Of a stretch of DNA of 64,000 bases, positions 26,399-35,709 are shown in pieces; positions within the stretch are counted from its first letter, which is position 1, and every line of letters begins with the position of its first letter. The notes beneath the pieces were generated by a model. It was not told the DNA's origin. It did not search any database and saw only the letters and a list, made by a program, of their open reading frames with translations. This DNA comes from Leucobacter rhizosphaerae. Lineage in GTDB: Bacteria; Actinomycetota; Actinomycetes; Actinomycetales; Microbacteriaceae. Location: positions 1,736,001-1,800,000 of the forward strand of contig NZ_CP095043.1 of assembly GCF_022919175.1 (NCBI RefSeq). The letters are read 5' to 3'. The position numbers and the translations under genes were made by a program.

Positions 26399-27609
26399 TT
26401 ACGGGATGACCCGATCCTGCCAGACCTTCGGGTACCCCGGAAGATCCTCTCCACCGAACTTGGCGTAGTGCCCGTCGGGCATCCCCTCGTTGCGGTCGAG
26501 GTACTCGTCGAGCTCGGCCGCGGTGATCGGGCTCTGCGGCAGCACCCACTCGGTCGGCACCTCTTCACCCTTGAAGATCTTCTCGAGGGCGAGGAGCGGT
26601 GTGCGCCACTGGAAGTTCGAGTAGACGGGTGCGAGGCCGGTCAACCCGGTCTCCTTCCACTTGCGCAGGAAGCTCAGCTCGTCCTCCCCCGTCATCACGG
26701 GGTACTCCTTGCCCGCGTCCTCGAAGGCCTCGATCGCGGCGACGGCGCCGTCACCGGCGTCCATCCAGATGCCTTGCACGTCGCCCTTGGCGAGCTCGTC
26801 CGAGATGATCTTCTTGATCTCGGCCGGATCGGCGCCCGTGAAGTAGTCCACGGCCTCGATGTCGTTCTCGGAGAACAGTTTCTCCGCCGCCGCCCAGCGC
26901 TGCTCGAGCACATCCACACCCGGCAGGATCCGGAGTGCCACGACCTTGTCACCCGGCTCGAGCTCGTCGATCAGGAACTCGGCGGTGTCGATCCCCCAGG
27001 CGAAGCCGCCGATCGGGTGGATGAAGGAGACGGCGCAGTCGGTCTGCACGCCGCGGTCGAAGACCACGACGGGCTTGCCGGTCGCGCACGCGCGCTCGAC
27101 CGCGGGGGTCATTGCCGCGGTGCTGTTGGGCGAGATGATGAAGCCGTCGCAGTTGCCCTCGGCGATGAAGTAGTCGATGTCGGCGATCTGCGTGTCATCG
27201 CTGTCCTGCGCGTCGCGGGTCTCCATCTCGGAGATCACGCCCGACTCCTGCAGCACCTTCAGCTGCTCGTTCATCGTGATCCAGCCGGTCTGGCGCCACG
27301 GGTTCGAGATGGACGCGTTGGCGAAGCAGACCTTCATCGGTCCCTCCGTCGCGAACTCCGAGGTGTCGCCCATCTCCGCGTTGATGGTCTGCAGGTAGGG
27401 CTGATCCTCCGGCCCTCGGGGGTGACGGACCGTTCGGCGTCCTGCTTGTCGAACAGGGCCTGGTCGAACCACTCCTCGCTCGATGCCTCCTCGGTCACCT
27501 CCTCGCTCGTCTCGGGCGCTTCCACTGACGGATCGGTCGTGCACCCCGCGAGCAGGATGAGCGAACCCGCCGCGACGAGACCCGTCGCCATGCGTAGCGA
27601 TCGTTTCAT
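26399..27609 (-). pseudogene. Sugar ABC transporter substrate-binding lipoprotein, one-base frameshift
   Basis: The start is ATG 27609 with AAGGAG nine bases upstream. The first frame gives a lipoprotein signal (MKRSLRMATGL, then lipobox LLAGC) and a mature N-terminus ending AERSVTPEG. The rest (PEDQPYLQTINAEMGDTSEF onwards, to VWQDRVIP) is in the next frame. Adding one G in the run at 27413-27415 restores a 403-residue protein. The body is a periplasmic-binding-protein type 1 (RbsB/XylF-like) domain, with NPWRQTGWITMNEQLKVLQ and FIISPNSTAAMTPAVERA. It would deliver a sugar to the two permeases upstream. The deletion may be a sequencing error. Confidence 0.85.
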
Positions 27610-28799
27610 GATCGGTTCTCCTTCGTGTTGGTCCCCCGCGCAGCATCGTCGCCGGCGGGATCGGGTGACGGGATGCTCCCCGTCGTTGCTGACCCGGGGG
27701 ATCCGGGTGGTGCAGCACTGGGTGCCCCCGCGGCTGCGGGATCCCAGGAGTCTGAGGGGCCGGGCGTCGGGACCGGCCGCGTCTCGGTGCCCGTCACCGG
27801 GGCCGCGCGACGTCGGGCCGTGAACACCACGCCAGAGTAGGCGACCGCGGCGATGATGATCACACCCTGGATCGCGTCGCGAGCCGTCGAGGGCACCGAG
27901 GTGAAGTTGAGCAGGGTGAAGAGGGACTCGAGCGCGAACGCGCCAGCGAGGGCGCCGACGACGTGGCCGCGACCTCCGCCGAGCACCACGCCGCCCAGCA
28001 CCACGGCCGTGATCGCGATGAACTCGTACCCGCGGCCGACCGACGGGTGGACCCCCGCGTACCCCACGAGCAGGATGCCCGCGAGGGTGGCGGACAGCGA
28101 GGAGATGACAAACGCAGCGGTCTTCGTGCGCCACACCGTCGCCCCGGCGAACGCGCTCGCCTGCGGATTGTCGCCGATCGCCACGAGCACCCGACCGAAG
28201 GGGCGACGCGACAGCCAGATCGCGAGGGCCACGACCACGGCGAGCACGATGACGGCCCAGGGCAGCATGCCGACGATCGGCAGGTCCGCGATCCCGCCCC
28301 GCCCGACCTGACGGAAGGAATCGGCGGGATTGCCCGAGGCCGCACCCCCGGTCCACCACATCACGCCGCCGTAGAGCGCGAGCATCATGCCGAGGGTGAC
28401 GATGAACGAGGGGACGCGGAGCAGTGTCGTCACGAGCCCGTTCACGAGGCCGACCACCACCCCGATCACGATGAGGAGCAGCAGCACCGGCAGCACCTTG
28501 CTGTCGTCCTGGCCGATGAGGGTGCCCGCGAGCACGACCTGCGTCGTGACGAGCGATCCCATCGACAGGTCGAACTCACCGCTCACGATCACGAAGTACT
28601 GGCCGATGGCCACGATGGCGATCGGTGCGACGCGCTGGATGAAGCGGACGAGTTGGCTCGGCTCCGCGAAGCTCGGGTTCAGCGCGATGATCGCGATCAG
28701 CAGCACGGCGAGGAGCAGGAAGACCGCTCCGCGGGGGCTGATGAGCGTGCGGAGGAATCGGGCCGCGGGCGAGGGTGCGGCGTGCACGTCGGCGCTCAT
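27606..28799 (-). CDS. Sugar ABC transporter permease (CUT2, second)
   Basis: 397 residues, with about nine hydrophobic segments typical of RbsC-like BPD_transp_2 permeases, including GEFDLSMGSLV, VPSFIVTLGMML and YEFIAITAVVLGGVVLGGGRG. The C-terminal 60 residues form a Pro/Ala/Ser-rich cytoplasmic tail not usual in the family. ATG 28799 overlaps the stop of the other permease as ATGA. Its own stop overlaps the start of the binding-protein gene. It pairs with the first permease to form the membrane channel. Confidence 0.88.
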   Translation of the reverse strand: MSADVHAAPSPAARFLRTLISPRGAVFLLLAVLLIAIIALNPSFAEPSQLVRFIQRVAPIAIVAIGQYFVIVSGEFDLSMGSLVTTQVVLAGTLIGQDDSKVLPVLLLLIVIGVVVGLVNGLVTTLLRVPSFIVTLGMMLALYGGVMWWTGGAASGNPADSFRQVGRGGIADLPIVGMLPWAVIVLAVVVALAIWLSRRPFGRVLVAIGDNPQASAFAGATVWRTKTAAFVISSLSATLAGILLVGYAGVHPSVGRGYEFIAITAVVLGGVVLGGGRGHVVGALAGAFALESLFTLLNFTSVPSTARDAIQGVIIIAAVAYSGVVFTARRRAAPVTGTETRPVPTPGPSDSWDPAAAGAPSAAPPGSPGSATTGSIPSPDPAGDDAARGTNTKENRS

Positions 28800-29851
28800 C
28801 GGGCACCTCCCTCGGATCCCTCGGACACCAGCACCGGCGCGTCGGGTGGCGCCACCGCCGATCCGTCCGACGCGAAGCGGCTTCGGCGCGCCACCAGTCG
28901 GCGCCGGGAGTAGACGGCGACGGCGGCGACGATCACCACACCGCGCACCACGTCCTTGAGGAACGGGTTCACCTGCAGCACGCTCATGAGGTTGTCGAGC
29001 ACCGCGAAGATCGCCACGCCGCCGATCGTGCCCCAGATCGTGCCGCGCCCGCCGGCCAGCAGCGTGCCGCCGAGCACCACCGCGGCGATCGACAGCAGGT
29101 CGTAGCCGCCCTGCGTGCCCACGGTCGGACTGCCGACGCCCAGCCGGCTTGCGAGAAGCAGGCCGGCGATACCGGCGAAGACGGAACAGACAATGTGCGC
29201 CGTGATGAGCGGCAGTTGCGTGCGCACCCCCGAGAGCCGCGCGACATCGGGCCCGCCGCCGACCGCGTAGAGGTGGTGACCGAAGCGGGACCGGGCGAGC
29301 AGGAAGGCCACCGCCGCGGCGAGCGCGAGCATGAGGATCGTCGAGACCGGGACCGGCCCGATGCCGGTCGCGCCGAAGAGCTGGAAGCCCCACGGCACCG
29401 ACCCCGCCGTGCCCTTGTAGTTGGTGTCGAGGTACCCCTTCAGGATCAGCCCGACACCGAGCGTCGCGACGAAGCCGTGCACCCGGAGCACCGTGACGAT
29501 GAGCCCGTTCACGAGCCCGATGACCGCGGCGACCGCGAGCGCCAGCAGCACCCCGGGCACGATCATGCCCTCACGGTCGCTCATGGTCTGCGCGGCGATG
29601 AGGCTGGTCAGACTCACGACGTAGGGCACCGACAGGTCGAGGGAGCCCCCGAGGATCACGAGCGTCTGGCCGATCGCCACGAACCCCAGCACGCTCATGC
29701 CCGTCAGGATGTCGCGAATACTGCCCGCGCTGAAGAGGTTGCGGCCGACGGTCGAAACGAGAATCGCGCTGAGCAGCAGCACCGCGAGCAGGGCGACGTA
29801 CACGATCACGGTGGTGTCGAGCCGTCGCAGGGTCGTACGCAGCGCGCTCAT
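28796..29851 (-). CDS. Sugar ABC transporter permease (CUT2, first)
   Basis: 351 residues, RbsC-like. GGSLDLSVPYVVSL, VHGFVATLGVGLILKGYLD and YDLLSIAAVVLGGTLLAGGRG are the conserved segments. It overlaps the ATPase gene upstream and the second permease downstream by four bases each. Two distinct permeases in one operon suggest a heteromeric channel. Confidence 0.9.
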   Translation of the reverse strand: MSALRTTLRRLDTTVIVYVALLAVLLLSAILVSTVGRNLFSAGSIRDILTGMSVLGFVAIGQTLVILGGSLDLSVPYVVSLTSLIAAQTMSDREGMIVPGVLLALAVAAVIGLVNGLIVTVLRVHGFVATLGVGLILKGYLDTNYKGTAGSVPWGFQLFGATGIGPVPVSTILMLALAAAVAFLLARSRFGHHLYAVGGGPDVARLSGVRTQLPLITAHIVCSVFAGIAGLLLASRLGVGSPTVGTQGGYDLLSIAAVVLGGTLLAGGRGTIWGTIGGVAIFAVLDNLMSVLQVNPFLKDVVRGVVIVAAVAVYSRRRLVARRSRFASDGSAVAPPDAPVLVSEGSEGGAR

Positions 29852-31470
29852 CGGTCGCCTCCCTCGGTGTCGGTGTGCGCGCCGGAGCGCTCGGTGTCGG
29901 TGTCGGTGAGCGCGCCGGAGCGCTCAGTGGCGAGGTGCTCCCCGGCGCGTTCGGCCGCCGCCTCGGCCGCGGCTTCCTCGGTCGCGATGAGCCCGGCCGC
30001 CCCCGCGGCGAGCGCGAGCACCGCCTCTTCGGAGGCGCCGCCCGGCAGCTCGCCGGCGATCCGGCCGTCGCGCATCACGATCAGTCGATCGGCCATGCCG
30101 ATCACCTCGGGCAGTTCACTCGAGATCAGCAGGATCGCGACGCCGCGCTGCGCGAGATCCCGGATCAACTGGTACACCGCCACCTTCGCGCCGACGTCGA
30201 TGCCGCGGGTGGGCTCGTCGAGCAGCACGACCCGCGGCTCCGTCGCGAGCCACTTCGCGAGCACCACCTTCTGCTGGTTGCCGCCGGAGAGCACCTGCAC
30301 CTCCTGCTGCATGCCCTGGCTGACGACCTCGAGGGAGGTGAAGATGCCGGGCATCGCCCCCCGCGTCGTGCGCGTGCGGCCGGGGAAGACGCTCCGGATC
30401 GCGAGCAGCGCGTTGTCGAGCAGCGACTGGTTCAGCGCGAGGCCGGTGCGCTTGCGGTCCTCTGTCACGAGTGCGATCCCGCGCCGCACGGCCGCCCGTG
30501 CGCTCCGGACCCGCGCCTCGGTACCGTCGATGCGCAGTTCGCCTCGGACGAAGGGTGCCGTGCCGAAAAGCGCCTCGGAGAGCTCAGTGCGACCGGATCC
30601 TTGGAGCCCCGAGACGCCCACGACCTCGCCCGCGCGGAGGTCGAGATCGATGCCGTCGAGCTGGTCGTTGCCGCCCCCGCGCACCGACACGATCGTCTCA
30701 CCGATCATCGTGCCGGGTGCCGGGTCGGGGAAGAACGCACTGAGCGGGCGCCCGACCATGCGCCGCACGAGGGTGGTCTGATCGAGGTCGGCCGCGGGAC
30801 CGGAGGACACGAGCGCCCCGTCCTTCAGCACGGTGATCGTGTCGCAGAGGTCGAAGATCTCGCGCAGGCGGTGCGAAACGTAGAGCACCGCGACGTCGCG
30901 CTCCTGCAGCCGCCGGATGATCCGGTAGAGGATCCCGACCTCGTGGTCGGCGAGGGCCGCGGTCGGCTCGTCCATGCAGATCACCCGGGCATTCACCGAG
31001 AGCGCCTTCACGATCTCGACGATCTGCTGCTCGGCGACGGTCAGGCCGCCCACCTTGGCGCCGGGATCGATGCCCTCGACCCCGAGGTCGTCGAGCAGCT
31101 CGCGGGTGGAGCGAGCCATCGCGCGGGTGTCGACCAGACCGCGCCGAATCGGCTCCCGGCCCAGGTAGACGTTTTGCGCGACGGTGCGGTCGGGGAGCAG
31201 GTTGAACTCCTGGAAGACCGTGGCGACTCCGGCTCGGCCCGCCTCGACCGGGTGCCCGAAGTCCACGCTCCGACCGTCGAGGGTGACGTCACCGCCGTCG
31301 CGGCGGTACACCCCCGCGATGATCTTCATGAGCGTCGACTTGCCGGCGCCGTTCTCGCCGACGAGGCCGTGCACCGATCCCGGGTGCAGCTGCAGGGAGA
31401 CGCCGTGTAGCACCTCGACCCCGAAGAACTGCTTCCGCACATCGGTCGCCGTGAGGATCGCAGTGCTCAT
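29848..31470 (-). CDS. Sugar ABC transporter ATP-binding protein (CUT2, two ATPase domains)
   Basis: 540 residues with two fused ATPase modules as in RbsA/XylG. The first has Walker A VGENGAGKST, a LTVAEQQIVEI signature region and Walker B CMDEPTAALAD. The second has the degenerate Walker A VSGLQGSGRTE, signature LSGGNQQKVVLAKWL and Walker B VLLDEPTRGID. The C-terminal tail repeats a TERSGALTDTD-like unit. ATG 31470 overlaps the oxidoreductase stop (ATGA). It energises import of the unknown sugar. Confidence 0.92.
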   Translation of the reverse strand: MSTAILTATDVRKQFFGVEVLHGVSLQLHPGSVHGLVGENGAGKSTLMKIIAGVYRRDGGDVTLDGRSVDFGHPVEAGRAGVATVFQEFNLLPDRTVAQNVYLGREPIRRGLVDTRAMARSTRELLDDLGVEGIDPGAKVGGLTVAEQQIVEIVKALSVNARVICMDEPTAALADHEVGILYRIIRRLQERDVAVLYVSHRLREIFDLCDTITVLKDGALVSSGPAADLDQTTLVRRMVGRPLSAFFPDPAPGTMIGETIVSVRGGGNDQLDGIDLDLRAGEVVGVSGLQGSGRTELSEALFGTAPFVRGELRIDGTEARVRSARAAVRRGIALVTEDRKRTGLALNQSLLDNALLAIRSVFPGRTRTTRGAMPGIFTSLEVVSQGMQQEVQVLSGGNQQKVVLAKWLATEPRVVLLDEPTRGIDVGAKVAVYQLIRDLAQRGVAILLISSELPEVIGMADRLIVMRDGRIAGELPGGASEEAVLALAAGAAGLIATEEAAAEAAAERAGEHLATERSGALTDTDTERSGAHTDTEGGDR

Positions 31471-32567
31471 CGTGCACTCACCTCCACCCAGGCCCGGGTC
31501 CGCACCGACTCGAGCACGGCCTCCGTGACGATCGCGGCGCGCAGCCCGTCGGCGAAGGTCGGCAGCGCCTCGCGGGTTTGCCCGCGGGTGACGGCGTAGG
31601 CGTCGGCGACGAACGCATTGAACGCGTCCTGGTAGCCCTGCGGGTGCCCGGCGGGCACGACGCACAGGCGTGCCGCCTCGGGTGAGAGCTGATCGGGATC
31701 GCGCCGCAGTAACTGCGACGCGCTCCGGCCGCCGACCCAGAGCCGTTCCGGATCCTCTTGCTCGAAGCGAAGGCTCTCCTCGGTGCCCGCGAGTTCGAAC
31801 ACGAGGCCGTTCTTGCGTCCGGGTGCGACCTGCGACACGAGCAGCGTGCCGATCGCCCCGCTCGAGAACTCGACGACCAGCGCAACCGCGTCCTCGGTGT
31901 CGACCGGGTGCCCGCCGCGCTGCTCGTGCACCGTGCGCGCAGTGGCGGCGAGCCGCACGATGCGTTCACCGCACACGAACTCGATGAGGTCCACGAGGTG
32001 CGAGCCGATGTCGGCGAAGGCCCGCGAGGGCCCCCCGGCCTGGGATCCGACCCGCCAGTTCTCGTCGTCGGCGCCGAGCAGCCAGTCCTGCAGGTACTGC
32101 CCGGACACCGTCAGCAGACGGCCCGTCGCGCCACCGGCGACACGGGCGCGCGCCTCGCGCACCATCGGGTGGTAGCGGTAGACGAAGGGCACCGCGCCGA
32201 GCCGGCCGGCGTCTGCGGCCGCCTCGGTCAGGGTCCGCGCCGCCTCCGCGCTCGTCGCGAGCGGTTTCTCGCAGATCACGTGCGAGCCGGCTCGGAGGGC
32301 GCGCGCGGCATACTCGGCGTGACTGTCGTTCGGCGTGCAGACGTGCACGACGTCGAAGCGCTCCTCGGCGAGGGCGTTCGGGTCGAGCCGGCGCGAGTAG
32401 CCCAGCTCGGCGGCGGCTCGAGCGGCGCTCTCGGGGCGGGCGGAGGCGAGGGCGTCGAGCGCCGCCCCGGCCGAGCGGGCCGCGCGGCTGTGGACAGCCG
32501 CCATGAACCCCGCTCCCAGCATGCCGATGCGGGGAGGTGAAGTGGACTGCGTCGTCGCCAAGGCCAT
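31467..32567 (-). CDS. Gfo/Idh/MocA-family sugar oxidoreductase
   Basis: 366 residues. The NAD(P) site is RIGMLGAGFMAAVHSRAA, and the EKPLAT motif (VICEKPLATS), conserved for cofactor and catalysis, follows. The C-terminal alpha/beta domain has GSHLVDLIEFVCGE. It likely oxidises a hydroxyl of the imported sugar or polyol. ATG 32567 is chosen because CACAAT lies six bases upstream with TTGCAA 18 bases before it (leaderless type); an ATG at 32615 would add 16 residues that cover this promoter. It is the first gene of the transport operon and faces the ROK regulator. Confidence 0.85.
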   Translation of the reverse strand: MALATTQSTSPPRIGMLGAGFMAAVHSRAARSAGAALDALASARPESAARAAAELGYSRRLDPNALAEERFDVVHVCTPNDSHAEYAARALRAGSHVICEKPLATSAEAARTLTEAAADAGRLGAVPFVYRYHPMVREARARVAGGATGRLLTVSGQYLQDWLLGADDENWRVGSQAGGPSRAFADIGSHLVDLIEFVCGERIVRLAATARTVHEQRGGHPVDTEDAVALVVEFSSGAIGTLLVSQVAPGRKNGLVFELAGTEESLRFEQEDPERLWVGGRSASQLLRRDPDQLSPEAARLCVVPAGHPQGYQDAFNAFVADAYAVTRGQTREALPTFADGLRAAIVTEAVLESVRTRAWVEVSAR

Positions 32568-32662
32568 GCCCACATTGTGAACCCCGCTGTCCGACTTTTG
32601 CAAGCCTTCTTTCATAAGTAACCGAACCGTTACCGACTTCGGGTATGTGCTTTACTAAATCC
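32568..32662. promoter_or_regulatory. Divergent promoter region with GTAAC-N6-GTTAC operator candidate
   Basis: The 95 bases between the oxidoreductase and the ROK regulator hold GTAAC-N6-GTTAC at 32618-32633. On the minus side TTGCAA-N18-CACAAT leads to ATG 32567. On the plus side TTACCG (32630-32635) with TACTAA or TTTACT near 32651-32658 leads to ATG 32663. The inverted repeat touches the plus-side -35 box and is a plausible ROK binding site. Confidence 0.5.
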
Positions 32663-33850
32663 ATGACGCGGTCACTCGATCTCGGCAGCCCCGCCTTCTC
32701 GACGGCCGGCGGCCTCCTGCAACTCCTCCGGGACGGTCACCCGCGGACGCGCGCCGAACTCGCCGCCCTCACGGGCCTCTCCCGGCCGACCGTGGCGCAG
32801 CGCATCGATCAGCTGCTCGAACTCGGGCTCATCGCCCCCGTGGAGGCCGCGGTGTCGACGGGCGGGCGACCCTCGTCGCAGATCGCGTTCAATCCGCGCG
32901 CCCGCGTCGTGCTGGCCGCGGATCTCGGTGCTCTGCACGCGCGCATCGCCCTGACCGATCTCGACGGACGTCTCCTCGCCGAGTTCTCGGAGTCGCGCGA
33001 CATCGCCGAGGGTCCGGACGCGGCCATCGCTTGGATCCTCGGCGCCGGACGCCGCCTGCTGCAGCAGACCGGCGTCACCGCCGCGCAGGTGGCGGGCATC
33101 GGCGTCGGGGTGCCCGGCCCCGTCGAGTTCTCGTCGGGCCGCCCGATCAATCCGCCCATCATGCCCGGGTGGGACCGCTACGACATTCCCGGGGCGCTCG
33201 GCGCCGAGATCGACGCGCCCGTGTTCGTGGACAACGACGTCAACATCATGGCGCTCGGCGAGCAGACCTCGTCGTGGCCCGGTATCTCCGACCTCATCTT
33301 CATCAAGGTGGCGAGCGGCATCGGGGCCGGCGTGATCTCGGGCGGGCGGCTGCAGCGCGGTGCCCACGGGGCCGCGGGCGACATCGGTCACGTCGCGCTC
33401 GCCCGGGCGGCGGACACCCCGTGCCCCTGCGGCAATCGCGGCTGCCTGGAGGCCGTGGCCTCGGGCCGCGCCCTCGCGCACGCGCTGAGCACCGCGGATG
33501 CCGCGCTGACCCGGCCGAGCGAGGTCGTCGCGCTGGCCAAGACCGGCGACGTGACGGCGATCCAGGCGATCCGCCAGGCCGGGCGCGACCTCGGCGAGGT
33601 GCTCACCGTCTGCGTGAGCCTCATGAACCCGTCCACGATCGTGATCGGCGGCACCATGGCGCAGGCCGCCGAGCACCTGGTGGCCGGCGTGCGAGAGGTC
33701 GTCTACGCGCGCTCGATCCCGCTGTCGACCGAGCACCTCACGATCGCGCCGTCACGCGCACGCGGGGACGCCGCGATCCTCGGTGCCGCGCAGCTCGCGA
33801 TCGACGCCGCGCTGTCGCCCGCCCGGATCACCGCCGCGCTCGGGGGGTGA
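32663..33850 (+). CDS. ROK-family transcriptional repressor
   Basis: 395 residues. The N-terminal winged helix (RTRAELAALTGLSRPTVAQRIDQLLELG) is followed by the ROK sugar-kinase-like fold with GIGVGVPGPVEFSSG, the metal-binding cysteine motif CPCGNRGCLEAVASG and GGTMAQAAEHL. This is the NagC/XylR type that releases DNA on binding a sugar. It is divergent from the CUT2 sugar operon and probably represses it. ATG 32663 lies close to a predicted -10 box. Confidence 0.9.
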   Translation: MTRSLDLGSPAFSTAGGLLQLLRDGHPRTRAELAALTGLSRPTVAQRIDQLLELGLIAPVEAAVSTGGRPSSQIAFNPRARVVLAADLGALHARIALTDLDGRLLAEFSESRDIAEGPDAAIAWILGAGRRLLQQTGVTAAQVAGIGVGVPGPVEFSSGRPINPPIMPGWDRYDIPGALGAEIDAPVFVDNDVNIMALGEQTSSWPGISDLIFIKVASGIGAGVISGGRLQRGAHGAAGDIGHVALARAADTPCPCGNRGCLEAVASGRALAHALSTADAALTRPSEVVALAKTGDVTAIQAIRQAGRDLGEVLTVCVSLMNPSTIVIGGTMAQAAEHLVAGVREVVYARSIPLSTEHLTIAPSRARGDAAILGAAQLAIDAALSPARITAALGG

Positions 33851-33861
33851 GCGCCAGGGAC

Positions 33862-34605
33862 TCAGCGCAGGGTCTCGGCGCGCGGCACGAGCGGCGAGTG
33901 CTGCTGCACCCAGCTGAACATCGCGACCGCGGCGGCCGCTGAGGCGTTGATGGACCGCGTCGAACCGTACTGCGTGATCTCGACCACGGCCTCCGCCGCC
34001 GCAATCGCCTCCGCGGTGAGCCCGGGCCCCTCCTGGCCGAAGAGCATCACGCAGCGCTCCGGCCAGTCGAAGGTCTCCATCGGCACGCAGCCCGGCACGT
34101 TGTCGATCGCGATGATCGGGATCCCCGCCTCCGCGGCCCACGCCACGAGCGTCGCGACGTCCTCGCGGTGCTCGACGTGCTGGTAGCGATCCGTCACCAT
34201 CGCGCCGCGCTTGTTCCAGCGCCGGCGGCCGACGATGTGCACGGTGTCGGCGGCGAACGCGTTGGCACTCCGCACGATCGACCCGATGTTCATGTCGTGC
34301 TGCCAGTTCTCGATGGCGACGTGGAACGGGTGGCGGTGCTCGTCGAGGTCGGCCACGATCGCATCCATGCGCCAGTAGCGGTAGCGGTCGACGACGTTGC
34401 GGCTGTCGCCGTGCTCCAGCAGCTCAGGATCGAAGTGCGCCTCGGTGGGCCAGGCGCCCCGGCCCCCCGGCCACGGTCCGACGCCGAACGTCGTCCGTTC
34501 CGGGTGAGCCCCGGCCGAGGCGGGTGCGCCGATCGGGTCGGCAGGTGCGGTCGTCTCGTTCGGGTCCGCCGGGGTGGTCGATGCGGGATCGCGGGGCTCA
34601 GTCAC
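33862..34605 (-). CDS. SpoU/TrmH-family RNA 2'-O-methyltransferase
   Basis: 247 residues. The three SPOUT motifs are present: NIGSIVRSANAF (motif 1), CVMLFGQEGPGL (motif 2) and GSTRSINASAAAAVAMF (motif 3). It methylates a ribose 2'-OH in tRNA or rRNA. The first 60 residues are a Pro/Ala/Asp-rich tail. GTG 34605 has GGGAG about ten bases upstream. Its end is convergent with the ROK gene. Confidence 0.87.
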   Translation of the reverse strand: MTEPRDPASTTPADPNETTAPADPIGAPASAGAHPERTTFGVGPWPGGRGAWPTEAHFDPELLEHGDSRNVVDRYRYWRMDAIVADLDEHRHPFHVAIENWQHDMNIGSIVRSANAFAADTVHIVGRRRWNKRGAMVTDRYQHVEHREDVATLVAWAAEAGIPIIAIDNVPGCVPMETFDWPERCVMLFGQEGPGLTAEAIAAAEAVVEITQYGSTRSINASAAAAVAMFSWVQQHSPLVPRAETLR

Positions 34606-34640
34606 CCCCCGATTCTCCCACCTCCGGCGGACCTCGCCGA

Positions 34641-35600
34641 TCAGGCCGAAGCGGCGGTGAGGCTTGTGAGCTCCTCGGCGCTCAGCTCGAGGGTGATCGA
34701 GTCGAGCAGGGCCGGGAGCTGGGCGGTCGAGCGTGCGCTCGCGATCGGCGCGGCGACGGTCGGCTGCAGTCGGAGCCAGGCGAGGGCCACCGCGGCGACC
34801 GGAACCTGATGCGCGGACGCGACCGCGTCGAGTGCGTCGAGCACGGCGCGGCCGCGATCGTCGAGGTAGCCGACGGCCTCCCCTGCGCGCGGGCTGGCTC
34901 CGGCCGCCGTCGCATCGTCGGCGGCACGGTACTTGCCGGAGAGGAACCCCTTGGCGAGCGAGAAGTACGGGAAGACCGCGAGCCCTTCGCGCTCGGCCTC
35001 GGCACGCAGACCGTTCGTCTCGAAGTCCCGCTCGACGAGGTTGTAGTGCGGCTGCAGCGCTACAGGCAGATGGTAGCCGCCGTCCCGGGCGATCCGGAAC
35101 CACTCCGCCACCCGTTCCGCCGAGTAGTTCGAGACGCCGATCGCGCGCACCGTGCCGTCGTCGACGAGCCCGGAGAATGCCGCGACCGTTTCCTCGAGCG
35201 GCGTCTCCTCGTCGTCGAAGTGCGCGTAGTAGAGGTCGATGCGATCGGTCTGCAATCGCGCGAGCGACGCCGCTGCCGCAGCGCGCACGTTGTCGGGGGC
35301 CAGGCCCGCAAAGGCGGGGTGTGTGGAGACCTTCGTTGCGATCACGACGTCGTCACGATTGCCTCGGGCGGTCAGCCACTCGCCGATCAGCGTCTCGGAC
35401 TCGCCGCCCGTGTGCCCGGGCGCCCAGTGCGAGTACCCGTCGGCGGTGTCGACGAAGTCCCCGCCGCCGGCAAGGAAGGCGTCGAGCACGTCGAAGGAGG
35501 CGTCTCGATCAGCGGTCCAGCCGAAGACATTGCCCCCGAGGGCGAGCGGGGCGATACGGAGATCGGAGGCGCCGATCTGAACGCGTGCGGGCTGGGTCAT
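34641..35600 (-). CDS. Aldo/keto reductase
   Basis: 319 residues. The catalytic tetrad is visible: Asp and Tyr in FVDTADGY, Lys in VIATKVS and His in LYYAHFDD. The NADPH site is near APIASARSTAQL. It opens with a short strand pair, then LALGGNVFGWTADRDASFDVL as in AKR11-like enzymes. The physiological substrate is unknown. An upstream TAGCGT box and AGAGGAG give a leadered transcript. Confidence 0.88.
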   Translation of the reverse strand: MTQPARVQIGASDLRIAPLALGGNVFGWTADRDASFDVLDAFLAGGGDFVDTADGYSHWAPGHTGGESETLIGEWLTARGNRDDVVIATKVSTHPAFAGLAPDNVRAAAAASLARLQTDRIDLYYAHFDDEETPLEETVAAFSGLVDDGTVRAIGVSNYSAERVAEWFRIARDGGYHLPVALQPHYNLVERDFETNGLRAEAEREGLAVFPYFSLAKGFLSGKYRAADDATAAGASPRAGEAVGYLDDRGRAVLDALDAVASAHQVPVAAVALAWLRLQPTVAAPIASARSTAQLPALLDSITLELSAEELTSLTAASA

Positions 35601-35709
35601 GTGGAGGCTCCTCTGTTGATCGGGTCGTCTGCGACGCTAACAGGTGCGGGTGGGCGCCCGGTCGGAGATGTCGAATGTGACGCACGCCGAGCTCGCGGGC
35701 GTCGACCCC

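Noticed and set aside
27334..28359. Minus-strand frame joining permease DNA to the lipoprotein signal peptide
   Set aside because: Only its part after 27609 is meaningful, as the N-terminus of the frameshifted binding protein. The rest is a shadow of the second permease.
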